A program made the translations under genes and the position numbers. A DNA stretch of 64,000 nucleotides from Tulasnella sp. 424 (Eukaryota > Basidiomycota > Agaricomycetes > Cantharellales > Tulasnellaceae): assembly GCA_019633425.1 (NCBI GenBank), contig WSUB01000002.1, positions 186,001 to 250,000 of the forward strand, read 5' to 3'. Of this stretch, positions 22,045 to 32,337 are shown piece after piece (positions within the stretch are counted from its first letter, which is position 1; every line of letters starts with the position of its first letter). The notes below the pieces were generated by a model that was given only the letters and a program-made list of their open reading frames with translations, was not told the origin of the DNA and did not search any database.

Positions 22045-24285
22045 ATGGCTCTCGCCGCTGCTGCTTTGACGTTCCTCAACATCGCTGCCATGCCGTCCGC
22101 GGCTTTCCTCATTCCCCGCGCTACCAACACCTCCCGAGTATCCATTCCATTGAGCAACGTCGGGAATCAGTTTTACACCGCTGGAGTAAAGATGGTGCGA
22201 TTTCAAACGACAGATCTCAACCTGCGAATACAGCTTGCTGATGTGTGATGCGTGTTTTCGATGGCGTTCAGGGCGACTCGCAACAATTCTTGTTCAGCAT
22301 CGACTTGAATACGGGGTACACCGTGGTGGCCGGGCCCAACTGCCAAAACTGCGTGACCAACTCCAGCTTACCTACGTACGTACACCTCGCTGAGCCCTGC
22401 TTGATCGAGCACCCTGATTGAATGGGCGTCTCTTTGTGTTATTTTTGGTGCTCTTAATCCACACCCTTGGATACAGATATAACCCAAGCGCATCCAGCAC
22501 GTTTGTCCAACAGAATGCTGGTGGTGCTGCTGCGACCGTCCAAACCACCCTCAGTGGTAAACCCATATCTGGTCAGCTTGGTACGGAGAATTGTGCCCTA
22601 CACAAGCAAGATGGGACTTGGTGGAATTACCCCAATCAGACAGGTGCGCCACTCACTGCGATGTGTACAGCCAGTTTCGCATCCTAATATGCCATTGTCT
22701 CCCACGTCCTCCTTTAGTTGTTGTCGCTGGCTCAGACTCGGACTCTCAAGCCCTGGGCCCCGCATCTGGGGTCGCTGGTTTCGGGCAGAGCAATGTTCAA
22801 AGCGCCGACCAAAGTCTTGTGGGCCAGTACCTCACAGGCCACACTGACATCAGTTCCATCTCATTCGGATTGGCCCTCAATCCGTTATCCGACCCCGGTG
22901 CCGGATCAGATTCTTCTGGTGGCACTTTGAACATCTTCCAACCAGATACATCGTTCTACAGTGGAAGCATGGTAACTCTTCCGGTCGCCAACAGCAATCA
23001 GCAGTCCAACTTTGGCTCTGTCCCGCCCCAAATTGGGTCGTACGACTGGACAGTACAGATGCAGGGCTGGAGTTTCGTCCCAGGCCAGAACCAGCAGGCA
23101 ATTACTGGGGGTGGAGGTGTATACGTAACCGTTGAAGCTTCGTATCCGTATATTGTGTTGACCGCAGCTGACGCCCAAAAGATCTGTACGTATCGCTTTT
23201 CATCTCACAGAGATTCACGGATTGCTTCGATCTGACTCTTTGTGTGGATCAGATTCCGCGATCCCTGGATCTCAGCCGTACACCATCCCAGCCAACGCGG
23301 TAACCAGCACCGGTGTCCAAGTAGGCCAAGACACGTCGACTCAAAGCTATTCTATCCCTTGCTCTACAAGTGGATTTTCTCTGACCGCCACGTTCGGTGA
23401 CGGCGTTGCCATCCCAATCAACCCGAGCGACCTTTACACCACGATCGGTGGCACATGTGTTGGAAATGTCAAGGGATGGGCCGATGCCTCTCGCGGCACT
23501 TATATCTTTGGAAGTTCATTCTTGCGAAACGCTTATATGTAAGCACATTTCGCAACATCGTTACCGCACTGCCTTTGTTGAGACCCTTTTTTTCTTTGCC
23601 GTGTAGCGTATTCACCGCCAACCCTAACCAGCAAAGCAACACCATCGGCTTGGCTACACGCGCATTCCAGACCAAATCGTCCAAATCCAACGTCGGTGCC
23701 ATCGTCGGAGGAGTTATTGGTGGCATCGTCTTCATCGCTCTCGTCGCCCTCGCATCGTTCTTCTTCATCCGCCACCGCAGACGTCAAAATGAGATCCCGC
23801 CCTCAGCCGCGTTTGCGACCAGCGGTGATCTCAGCGGTGGAGGGTCCTCTGAAAAGCATCACTCTTTGCTCGGGTTCATGTCTAAAGACCGAAACGCGGA
23901 CAACCTGGCTGCTGAACCGTGGACTCCGCCGCCTGCAGCAGCCTCGGCTGAAGGAGGACACCACACTGGCGGTAACGTCGTCGTTCAACCTTGGTCGCCC
24001 AACGTGCCCGCCGAACAAGCGTTCCTGTCCCCTACTGGAGCGGCTTTCCCCGCTGCAGCTGGTGCTGCGGCGACTTCCCCTGGTCCGACAAACACCAACT
24101 TTAGCGGACACACGCCGCCGCCCCCTTCGACTTCGCCTGCTTATACGGCACACAGTGGTGCTGCTCAGCCCATGACCCCCCCTCCGAGGTCTCCGGGAAT
24201 GGCGTATGATCAGCCGGTAAATGGTAGCAGTTATTCGCCTGTTCCAAATCCTACTGGACAGGCGATGTGGGTTGAGAGGCGGTAA
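22045..24285 (+). CDS. Membrane-anchored pepsin-fold (A1) protein, active site degraded
   Basis: Six exons give 617 residues: 22045-22194, 22272-22375, 22477-22643, 22718-23185, 23253-23538, 23607-24285. It has an N-terminal signal peptide (MALAAAALTFLNIAA), a two-lobed aspartic-protease-like ectodomain (about 30-410), a transmembrane helix (about 421-447, IVGGVIGGIVFIALVALASFF) followed by RHRRRQ, and a Pro/Ala/Ser-rich cytoplasmic tail of some 165 residues. Pepsin landmarks are recognisable (YNPSASSTF, the Gly-Phe-Gly flap area, SAIPGSQPYTIP). The first DTG position reads DLNTG (Asn aligned to the catalytic Asp) and the second reads VEAS. It is therefore probably not a protease, and may be a cell-surface sensor or binding protein. 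Similar multi-domain anchored A1 homologues are common in agaricomycetes. Function unknown. Confidence 0.8.
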
Positions 24286-24724
24286 ATTTGCCGGGGTGAT
24301 GCGTTTCAGTGTGGGATCCTTCTCTGGGTGTTCGGGAAGGTTCTCCGACTACTAGGACCATTTATTATTTTCTTCTAGGCATCCACTTTCTTTCTTCAGA
24401 GATAATTACCCTTTTCATGTTATTTTCTTTAGGATGTACTGTAGTCTTGTTTTACGCGTCAACGAATTTACTCCCGCTTTGACCGAATTGGAATTCGACG
24501 ACCGCCCACATGACTGATTTAAAGAGAGTAAATAAACAATTGAAGACGCAGAGTCGAGACCTTTTGCATCTTGGGCAACTGGTCCAGCGAAGAATGCGTC
24601 TTCCGACGAGACCAGGTTAACACGCCGTCATTACTTGTAAACGCAACGCAGCCTAGATCTGATCCCCGCCACAGAGCACCACCCCAGTACTTTCCGCAAA
24701 AACCGCCCACCTCATTCGCGAAAG
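24286..24724. other. Intergenic, tandem secretome genes
   Basis: 3' end of the pepsin-fold gene and promoter of the next secreted protein. A frame on each strand is short and unlike any family. Nothing else seen. Confidence 0.5.
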
Positions 24725-26063
24725 ATGTACGAACTTGGAATGATCAGCAAACTCTTTATTCTCTTCCCACTCCTCCATACAGTCACGACCAGTCCGCTAA
24801 CCTACGAGGATACCGGCCGTCCCAGCAGTTTCCCCGCAGTTCACACCCCTTCTTCGACGACGACGCTGTGGAACGTTAGCAGCACAGCCACCGATGCCTC
24901 CTCCACAGGCGCTTTAGCAACAGCAGCCGCGTCTTCGCACCCTACACATGTCCAGCGCGGGATCTCCGGAGATCTCAGCGACGGGGTAAAAATCCAATTA
25001 CGACCTGGGGCCCAGACTTATAATGGCCGGGGTACCTTTTTCGCTCCTGGGTTGGGAGCTTGTGGGACGCATGCTGGGAAGGGTGATTCAATTGTTGCGT
25101 TAAATTCCGCGCAGTATGGAGAGTGAGTGATTGGGACTTCGGTTGCTAGAGGGAAGTGGAATGAAATGAAAATAAAACCCTTACGGCCACTTATTAGCAT
25201 GGCCAGGACCTCGCGGCACTGCTTTAGGAAGATCCGAATTACGAATGTTGAGAACGGCAAGTCGCAGGTTGCAGTGATTCAAGGTGGGTTCTTTTTTTTT
25301 CCCCTTCTCATGTGATGTCATCCGGTCCATCGTGAGACACACCGAGTGCATAGACAAGGTTCCGCTAAAACGTTCCCTGCGCCGTTTGTGGATTAGACGC
25401 TTGTCCGGGTTGCGGTTGGGGCGGACTAGATCTGTGAGTGCGGGCCTTTGCTCTTTCTCTCTTTTAACGTTCAGAGGGTACCTGATGAAAAGACGATAGA
25501 CTGACTGACAAGTATATCGTTTGATTTCTTCCCCGGATGGATGATCCACCAGATCCCCTTCGCTGTTCCAAGCGATAGCCGCTGGAGGCCTTGATGAAGG
25601 GGTCATCCCATTGGCGTGGCACTTCATCGATGAAGAGATGAAGATGGCGGCGGAGGAAGATGCACCAAAGCCTAAACCCAAGCCAAAGCCAAAGCCGAAG
25701 ACGAGCGCATATCCGACGACGAAGAGTCGCAAGGTTTATACTGAGGCAGCAGCCACCTCGTTTTCTTCATCATCAAATATGCCGAGTAGCACGTTCGATG
25801 GGTTGACGGAAATGGCGGTTGCGACGTCGTTGGCTCCACAGGAATCGTCCGCCCCGACCTTATCTAATACAGCAGCCACCAACTCCGCCTCCGTCATGGG
25901 CACAGCCCAGGATCCAGACGATTTCTCCAAAGTAGACGATGCAGCGTGGCGTGGTGGATCTTATGGGAGCAATTTGGGGCAGATGGGAAACCTTGTTGGT
26001 CGGCTTGGGTACATGTCATCTGTCGGACGAGGAAGAGCTGGTAGAAGCCGGAGGATGCACTAG
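24725..26063 (+). CDS. Secreted double-psi beta-barrel (RlpA/expansin-like) protein
   Basis: Four exons give 343 residues: 24725-25122, 25198-25283, 25397-25433, 25553-26063. It has a signal peptide (LFILFPLLHTV) and a Ser/Thr-rich linker. A DPBB domain at about residues 98-200 shows TYNGRGTFFAPGLGACG, IVALNSAQYG, CFRKIRITN..GKSQVAVIQ, DACPGCGWGGLDL and GVIPLAWHFID. These match fungal barwin/RlpA-like and expansin-related proteins, which bind or loosen wall polysaccharides but are usually not hydrolases. After the barrel comes an unusual tail of about 145 residues with a KPKPKPKPKPK run, a Ser/Ala-rich stretch and a basic end (GRGRAGRSRR). ATG 24740 is an equally possible start. Exon 3 is only 37 nt but carries the conserved CPGC motif. 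Confidence 0.82.
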
Positions 26064-26394
26064 AGAGAACGTGCTACCCCCCTTGAACCGGGCACTGAAC
26101 CTTGCTGTTGGAGGTCGAGAGAGGTCTTTTTCGTTGCGTTTGTTCTTATTTGCCACGTGTTCTCCGCGCGGTGGGTGTTGTTCTTTTCACCGTTGTTGTA
26201 CTTTCACTTTCCCTCCGGTATTATTACCTCATCCCACACCACCTCTGTGTTCTCGTATTTAACCCAAGCCTTGTTCGCTTTGCAGCCGTGCGACCATGTC
26301 AGTCTTCCTCCTCTTCTCATCCGCCTCCCTGTGCTGAAAACACACAACCCACACCTGAATAAAAACCACACCTCCTTCCAGGTCAGACACTCCT
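26064..26394. other. Intergenic between DPBB and F-box genes
   Basis: Pyrimidine-rich on the plus strand, consistent with the 5' leader of the F-box gene. No gene recognised. Confidence 0.5.
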
Positions 26395-27927
26395 ATGCCA
26401 GCCTCAACTACCTCAACCTCCTCAATCGACGAAGTCAAGGACATCGACGATACTCTCAAGCAAGTGGAGAGAGATATCCTCCGCCTTGAGAAGAAGCTCG
26501 TCGCACTAAAGGACAAGGCCGTTCGGCTGAGGGATCGCCGCCGTTCTCTCACAGTAACCGCCCCTTGGATCACTCGTCTACCTCCAGATATCCTCGCCCA
26601 AATCTTCATACGAGGCACCAAATCCCATTCTTCATCCTCAACCGAAGTCCAGCAATGCCGTGTCTTCCTCCCTATCGCTATGTCCCAGGTCTGCAGGCAG
26701 TGGCGGAAAGTCGCATTGCAACTCCCTCAACTCTGGAACTACATCGACATGTCTGAAGGTCGTCCATACAACCGCACATACGTTTGGCTCAAACGGTCTC
26801 GCAACCTGCCTCTGGACATCAGCATCGACTATCGGAACGAACCGGACAGCGCATACTACCAGCGCAACTTCCTCGTCACCCTAAACGTCGTCATCCCCTA
26901 TATCTACCGTTGGGGAAGCATCAAGCTCATAGCGCCCGAGTCCCTCCTCGAGACTGCGCTTCATGTATTTTCCGCACCAGCCCCTATGCTCCACACCCTC
27001 GTCCTCAAAGGTTGGTCTCGTCCCGAAGACGACCGATCAGAGCAATGGGCCCCTACCATCTTCCACCGCAACACCCCAGCCCTCAAGAACGTCCACCTTC
27101 ATGGCATAGCCCTCAAATGGGAGTCATGCGTCTTTTCTGAGATGCGTGACTGTACCCTCTCATGGATACCCGCGGACACGGTCTACAAAATCCCCGAACT
27201 CGCCCACCTCCTCCGACTCGCTTCCCCCTGCCTGCAAAGGCTGACCATCATCTCATCAGCTCCTCGGCCCCGAGGCGATGGAGACGCAAATAACATCCTC
27301 CGCCGAGTCCTTCCGTACCAAGTCCCTCTTCCACGCATGCAGGAACTCAGACTCGAGTCACTTGACTTGGTCGACGTCCAAACCCTTTTCCCGCTCCTCC
27401 ACACCCCTTCCCTGAGGAAACTGATCTTCTCCAAGATCGCTCGCGGGTCAGGAAAGATATCAGACTTGGCTGCGTGGAGAGCGACGGACTGGCGGCCGGA
27501 CTTGGATTACCTCGATCACCTCGAGTGTTCGGACTTGGACGTCGAGGGAGGACGGAACGGGGCGGGACTCAAGTTATTCGAAGCTGTCGCTCGCTCGGCC
27601 CCCAACATCCGTCGGTTGAGCATCAGAGGAGCGTCAGCGAGCGCCATTCTCGAGTTCCTCACTCCAGAACCCCTCCTCATGCTTCCCGACGAGGACATCC
27701 TCCTACCCAACCTCGAACGACTCGAAGTCCACGACACGTCCGCAGAGACTGTCCGGGCATTCGTCGAATGCCGTACGAGCACTGGGCGGACCAAGCTACG
27801 CGAGGTGACAGGTAGCATTCAGAACGACAGAAAAATGAAGAGGTCGGCTTCGGGACGTGAGGCGGTTCAACAGCTGGGCTGGGAACATAATGACGCTATT
27901 CACGTCGCGTTGCGTCCTGTGGTGTAA
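26395..27927 (+). CDS. F-box protein with LRR-like C-terminal region
   Basis: Single-exon gene, 510 residues, unlike its intron-rich neighbours. It has an N-terminal coiled coil (about residues 18-50), then an F-box core LPPDILAQIF with RVFLPIAMSQVCRQWRKVAL...LW (about 61-110), and leucine-rich repeats of the loose basidiomycete type to the end. F-box proteins recruit substrates to SCF ubiquitin ligases through Skp1. Agaricomycetes carry very large families with exactly this coiled-coil/F-box/LRR order, and most members have no known target. The start is the first ATG after the pyrimidine-rich leader. Target unknown. Confidence 0.88.
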   Translation: MPASTTSTSSIDEVKDIDDTLKQVERDILRLEKKLVALKDKAVRLRDRRRSLTVTAPWITRLPPDILAQIFIRGTKSHSSSSTEVQQCRVFLPIAMSQVCRQWRKVALQLPQLWNYIDMSEGRPYNRTYVWLKRSRNLPLDISIDYRNEPDSAYYQRNFLVTLNVVIPYIYRWGSIKLIAPESLLETALHVFSAPAPMLHTLVLKGWSRPEDDRSEQWAPTIFHRNTPALKNVHLHGIALKWESCVFSEMRDCTLSWIPADTVYKIPELAHLLRLASPCLQRLTIISSAPRPRGDGDANNILRRVLPYQVPLPRMQELRLESLDLVDVQTLFPLLHTPSLRKLIFSKIARGSGKISDLAAWRATDWRPDLDYLDHLECSDLDVEGGRNGAGLKLFEAVARSAPNIRRLSIRGASASAILEFLTPEPLLMLPDEDILLPNLERLEVHDTSAETVRAFVECRTSTGRTKLREVTGSIQNDRKMKRSASGREAVQQLGWEHNDAIHVALRPVV

Positions 27928-28322
27928 AATCTTTTGGTTGGTGCTATGTTCTCTTCGTTTCAGTTTATGTCTTGCCTTCAATTTCCGTTTCATTTTGTAA
28001 CGTTTTCGTTTCGGTTCGTTTTTTCTTTATCGGGCACGCGACATGAACGCGTTTTCTTCGTATACTTAACCTTAAATGTTCATCAGGCGTGGCTTCCCTT
28101 GTCTTTTTCTGTCCTCGAGTACATAGCTAGTCTTTGTGGTCATAGCGATGAGCATTCACACTTATGTAGCTTTCCCCCTTCGGATTTCCCGAAGTACTGT
28201 ATCGATTTTCCCTACTTAGCGTTCTTCGTACTTAGCTAATACATGATAAAATCAATTCTACTTTTTTTATAACTTGAAAGATAAAGAAGCTAAATAACGT
28301 GGACGCTGTTGCAAGCCGTATT
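27928..28322. other. Intergenic, convergent 3' ends
   Basis: Relatively T-rich DNA between the ends of two convergent genes, as expected for 3' untranslated regions. No gene seen. Confidence 0.5.
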
Positions 28323-29733
28323 TCAGGCGACGTCGAGTGGTGGGCGAATGACGCGAGGATTGAGAGTGATGACCGGAGTGTCTGCAGTTTCCAATGCAGT
28401 TGATTCAATACCCCATCGATCGCGCAGAGGGTAATGCTCACATGAGGTATGCTCCGGCGGGAAGCTTTTTTCCTTTGCTTGTGGGCTTGGGGATTTCGGC
28501 TTGGCAGATGGTTGGGCCGGTCGTTGACCGCTTCCGTGTCTCTTTCTCTGGGTGGGTGAGGGCGCGACGTTGAATTAAGTGGTCAGCTTTAGAGCTCGAG
28601 CTCGAGCAGAGAGACCTTATATGACATGCTTACCCATTCTTCAAAAGGCAAGGGGCTTAAATAAGTATAATCATAATCAAGGGGGTCTTCGACCAAGGCA
28701 TCATCCCAAACTGGGTTCGAAGGAAGTGTGTCTGATCTCCCGAGAGGGTCGGATAGTTCGACTCTTAGGAGCCAACGATTTTCCTTTTTGGAGTATCGCC
28801 ATGGGCCGTGTGCATAGGTAAGGGTAATCTCCCGAACAGTCGGACAGGCGCGATGGATTCTGACGACGTATTCGCGATCATCTTCGAGGGGTGACTTGTC
28901 CAACGACGTGAAAGAGAACCATACAAGGTGCTTGAAGGAGGCCAGTGCTTTGACGAGCTGGGCTTTGTCGTCCTGCGACGAGCAAATACGATGGTGAGGG
29001 GTCCTTTCGCCCTCTACCTATGAAGAGCGAAAGGAAAGGCTTCGTGACTTACGTTTTCTTGGAAAGGGACTCTAAGGATGTGGAATGCCCTTAGGTATGG
29101 GTAAAGCTGCGCGATTTTTGCGACGATCTTGATCACGTCCTCGTCCTCAGAGTAAGCCAGGTTGATGCGAAGGTGGCGCAGAGTCTCTCGGTGGCGAGGA
29201 TCCAGGTCCAGACAGATCAGACGTCTGTCTGGTAGGAGCGGGCTCATGCCAATGTTCAGCTTGATCAAGCCTGGTCCGTTTTGGGATAGTTGGTCGAGTT
29301 GTTGCGCGGTGAGTAACGCCCTACCGGAATAAGCTTCAAGACGGTCGATGTTGCATCCTATGAGGGGCGTTTCGCTGCCTCTATACGCTTGCATTACGAC
29401 TCTCCCGACGTTGGGCATCATGGTGAGGGCTTTGGTAAAGAGTTGTTTCATGGGGGGCCATCTCTCGAAGTCGTCGTACATTTCAACGAGGACCGTCTTT
29501 ACATACCGCGCGACGTCCTCTGGGCGATTAATCACGACTAGGAGACACATGATACTCCTGGCTGGATCGTCGTCTGAGACGTCTATGTAGTGGTAAAGAC
29601 GTTTCTCGCCCATTTGCTTAAACGAGGAATGGGATTGGATAAGGGCGGCGAGGTCGCGTCTAGCGTTTAGGTGTTCAACCACCAAGGCTCTGAGTTCAAC
29701 AGGAAGGAGACGAGAGTGCGGAATGAGAGGCAT
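28323..29733 (-). CDS. F-box/LRR-like hypothetical protein
   Basis: Three exons give 414 residues: 29053-29733, 28634-28972, 28323-28547. The N-terminus HSRLLPVELRALVVEHLNARRDLAAL has the pattern of a divergent F-box, followed by RLYHYIDV and leucine-rich stretches (LRHLRINLAYS, LYPYLRAFHILRVPF). The C-terminal part (HLVWFSFTSL...RACPTVREITL) is like other agaricomycete F-box-associated proteins. I reject the frame-through end at 28589, because splicing the GTAAGC intron at 28548-28633 opens a 75-codon exon ending in VITLNPRVIRPPLDVA, with codon-like composition throughout. Role as an SCF adaptor is inferred and its target is unknown. Confidence 0.75.
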
Positions 29734-30329
29734 AATTAGAGTAAAGAGAATGAGGTAGGAGGGGGAGGATCGCTGGGAGTTGCGACTGGATAAGAAGGGG
29801 AATTAGGTGTGGACTACGACTAGAAAGAGTGGATGGCTCTGGCACACCGCCTGGCTCTCATAGTGGCGGATCTGAAGAGGCGAAAGGTGATCGAGTGGGT
29901 TGATGGGTATCATCAGAATCAGGTGGGTAGTGGCGGTGGTGACCGTGCCGTCAACTGAATACGCGGGTGAGCGTTTTGAGATATTTTTGATGGCGCCATC
30001 AGATACGGTAATATTCATTCACGCCCCCCGACGCGCCTAAACTCAATTCCGTGCCTTAACGCTTTGTCTATCGGTTCCGTCTACGCTCAAAGCTTGGACA
30101 GAAAGATCTGGAAGCGGGAAGGCGCGGGAGTTTGCGATGTCCGTATTTGGTATGCATGGGAAAGGGAGCTCGGGTGTGGCGTGTGACATGTCCTAACCTA
30201 TGACGCGTGCTGAGCAGGTGACGTAGGTGGCGGCTAAAGCCAGTTTATAACAGGCCCCGTTCGTATCCGAACTGCACCAAAGCTCAGACGACCTTCATCG
30301 CCCACTCGCTCCTGCTCTCTGAACCCACC
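29734..30329. other. Divergent promoter region
   Basis: About 600 bp between the divergent F-box-like gene and the Om14-like gene. It contains a TATA-like TTTATAA at 30244-30250, 80 bp before the plus-strand start. No gene seen. Confidence 0.5.
30244..30250 (+). promoter_or_regulatory. TATA-like box of the Om14-like gene
   Basis: TTTATAA in a GC-richer context about 80 bp upstream of the ATG. Position fits a TATA element, but it is a sequence match only. Confidence 0.4.
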
Positions 30330-31436
30330 ATGTCTTACGCTGATATCGCAAAACACAACACCAGCGGCCCTCAAGCCCATCCGGACACTGGCTTGCTAAA
30401 CCTCGTCCCAGACGGGGATACGAGCCTGCCAGATGTAGAGAAGAAGGTTACGGTAGTGCCCCAGAGCTACAAGGACCACCCAGAGGTGAGTATTGCTTTC
30501 TTTTGCCACAGTCTCTCTCTGTGAGAAGGAGAAAAGCAGAGTAGAGACTCGGTTCCATCCCACAGACTGAGACATCCGCCTTGAACCATACGCTCGCACC
30601 CGAACCCGAATCCACCCATCAACCTCGTCATTCCTCAAACGCCCACAATCACTCCCCATTCTCTCAGAGCGATAGGGATAGGCGTTCGAAAGAAATCAAA
30701 AAGAAGCTTGAGGAAGCTGAGGAGGAAGGACTTGAGATTTGGGAGGAGGTCAAGGAGCGTCTCCTCCGTCCGGGAACTCTCGGTGGACTCATTGGCATTG
30801 GTGCGTGATCCGGTAAACCGTCACGAGTACTGTCATTAACGTTCCACGCAACTCGTCTAGTCAATGTGGGTCTCATCGGGGCACTCGGCTACGAACTCTA
30901 CACCAAACCTCAGGTCCGCCGCGATACCCGCTTACTCGCCACCGCCGGTGTATCTGGTCTCGTTCTCCTCGGCGCGGAAGGATACCTCGCTGAGGCCTAT
31001 CGCAAGACCGCTGCTGGTCAAGCAGAAGAACGTCGCGCTCGTGAAGAAGGCGCTGCTTTGATTCGTAGGACCAAAGATATCGTCTTGCGTCCTGGTGTCC
31101 TCGGTGGTATCGTCGGTGTCGGTACGTCTCCATGCGTGAGTGCAATGCACGGCTGTACTAATCAAGTTTACCTCTTGTGCGTAGTAAACGTTGGTATCCT
31201 CGGCGGTGTCGGTTACATTTCGTATGTTCACTGGGACCAGCCGACTTGGGACAGGCGGACGGTCTCCGCCGCCACAGTCGGCCTTATCGCTCTATTCACG
31301 GGCGAAGGGTACGTACCTTTTTTCTCGTAACATCTGTCACAAGAAAAGCCGCAATTGACCTCATATCCTTATCTTCTACCCCTTCAGGTACCTCGCTGAG
31401 CAGTACAAGGAGAAGGAATATCCCAAGAGGAGATAG
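30330..31436 (+). CDS. Om14-like mitochondrial outer-membrane protein with two repeats
   Basis: Five exons give 274 residues: 30330-30485, 30566-30800, 30861-31121, 31185-31308, 31388-31436. It starts MSYADIAK, the usual opening of fungal Om14 C-terminal-domain proteins. A hydrophilic, Lys/Glu-rich stretch (about 90-115) leads into two similar units, each LRPG.LGG..G followed by VNVG(L/I)(I/L)G..GY, a hydrophilic patch and a second hydrophobic helix ending GYLAE.Y. This predicts four membrane segments. Both repeats are interrupted by a phase 1 intron at the same residue (G|VNVG). In yeast, Om14 is an outer-membrane protein that helps ribosomes dock through the nascent-chain complex. That role is only inferred here, and the family call is by pattern, not search. 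Confidence 0.7.
30741..31427 (+). repeat. Two tandem protein repeats in the Om14-like gene
   Basis: Unit 1 runs from RLLRPGTLGG to YLAEAYRK and unit 2 from IVLRPGVLGG to YLAEQYKE. Each is about 60-65 residues plus linker, and they share the intron position after the GxG motif. Exon 3 (261 nt, 87 codons, phase 1 at both ends) is one whole unit in permuted order. Confidence 0.75.
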
Positions 31437-32337
31437 CGTCTTTTAAATTTGCGGTCCGACTTTTCTGTTTCGTGACGCTTCCGCCTGAGCCTTCATTATC
31501 CCCTCTTCTCCGAACGTCGCCCATCACGCCACAAATGATCACCGCAGATGGACCTTCACTGTCGCTTTGTAATAATACCTGACCCTCCCCATCAGTTATG
31601 TATTCACGTACCTATGTTTATCGTGCCGTCGCCCGCGTTTTACGACACAACTTGGTCTTCTGTCGATCTTTTCACACATCCACACCCTCATTGAGAAGGT
31701 AACACCACGCGAAGCCGCCGGTCCTGACATCCTCGAAGGCAATTGATGACCCTTGGTCCTTCCTAGATTCGCAACTAGGGATGACTGAATAGGCAACATT
31801 TCCACGAATTTCAGGAATTTTTCTTTTTCCTTCTTCCGAGTTCGAATGGCCGTTCGAGACGTGGCACCCCCGAAGCCCGAACTAACGACTGCGCTTGCTT
31901 CTGAACCGAACACGAGGCTCGGCCCCGTCCATCAAGGAGCGCGGTGGAGCTCGCATCAGCGGGGGACACCCAGACAGGAAGGCTATCACTGTGAAAAAGC
32001 ATCAAGGAAAGCGGTGAAGCGCAAACCATCGCCGTCGTTGACGCCTTCAGTTTTGATCATTTCCAGGTTGTGTATAGGTGTGAGTTTCGGTGGTTGCCCA
32101 ACCGAAAAAAATAATGCGACGTTATGTACCGTAGAACAAGGCAAGGAGAGAGAGGTAGAAAGAGAGACCGGGGCGCGTAAAACAAGGAATAATAAGCAAA
32201 AGAAATGAAAGAGATCGAAAGGGAGTGTACGAAGCCATGGGTGGTGGAAGGGTGTAAAGAATATATAGTACGGCCAGTTCCAAGGACGAGCAAGATAGAA
32301 ATATACAACACAGAAGGATGCTCGATCGAGGCCTTGC
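31437..32337. other. Intergenic, convergent 3' ends (about 900 bp)
   Basis: Lies between the ends of the Om14-like gene (+) and the G-alpha gene (-). Purine-rich GA tracts occur near 32140-32170. Frames on the plus strand (31846-32208) are Lys/Arg-rich low-complexity without family features. I see no supported gene. Confidence 0.5.

Noticed and set aside
28589..28633. Frame-through C-terminus (VSMSYKVSLLELEL) of the F-box/LRR-like gene
   Set aside because: A GTAAGC donor precedes it, and the spliced alternative opens a 75-codon exon with a natural-looking end, so the frame-through is intron sequence.
31846..32208. 120-codon plus-strand frame in the gap between the Om14-like and G-alpha genes
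   Set aside because: Lys/Arg/Glu-rich low complexity from a GA-rich stretch, no family resemblance, and it lies in expected 3' untranslated DNA of two convergent genes.
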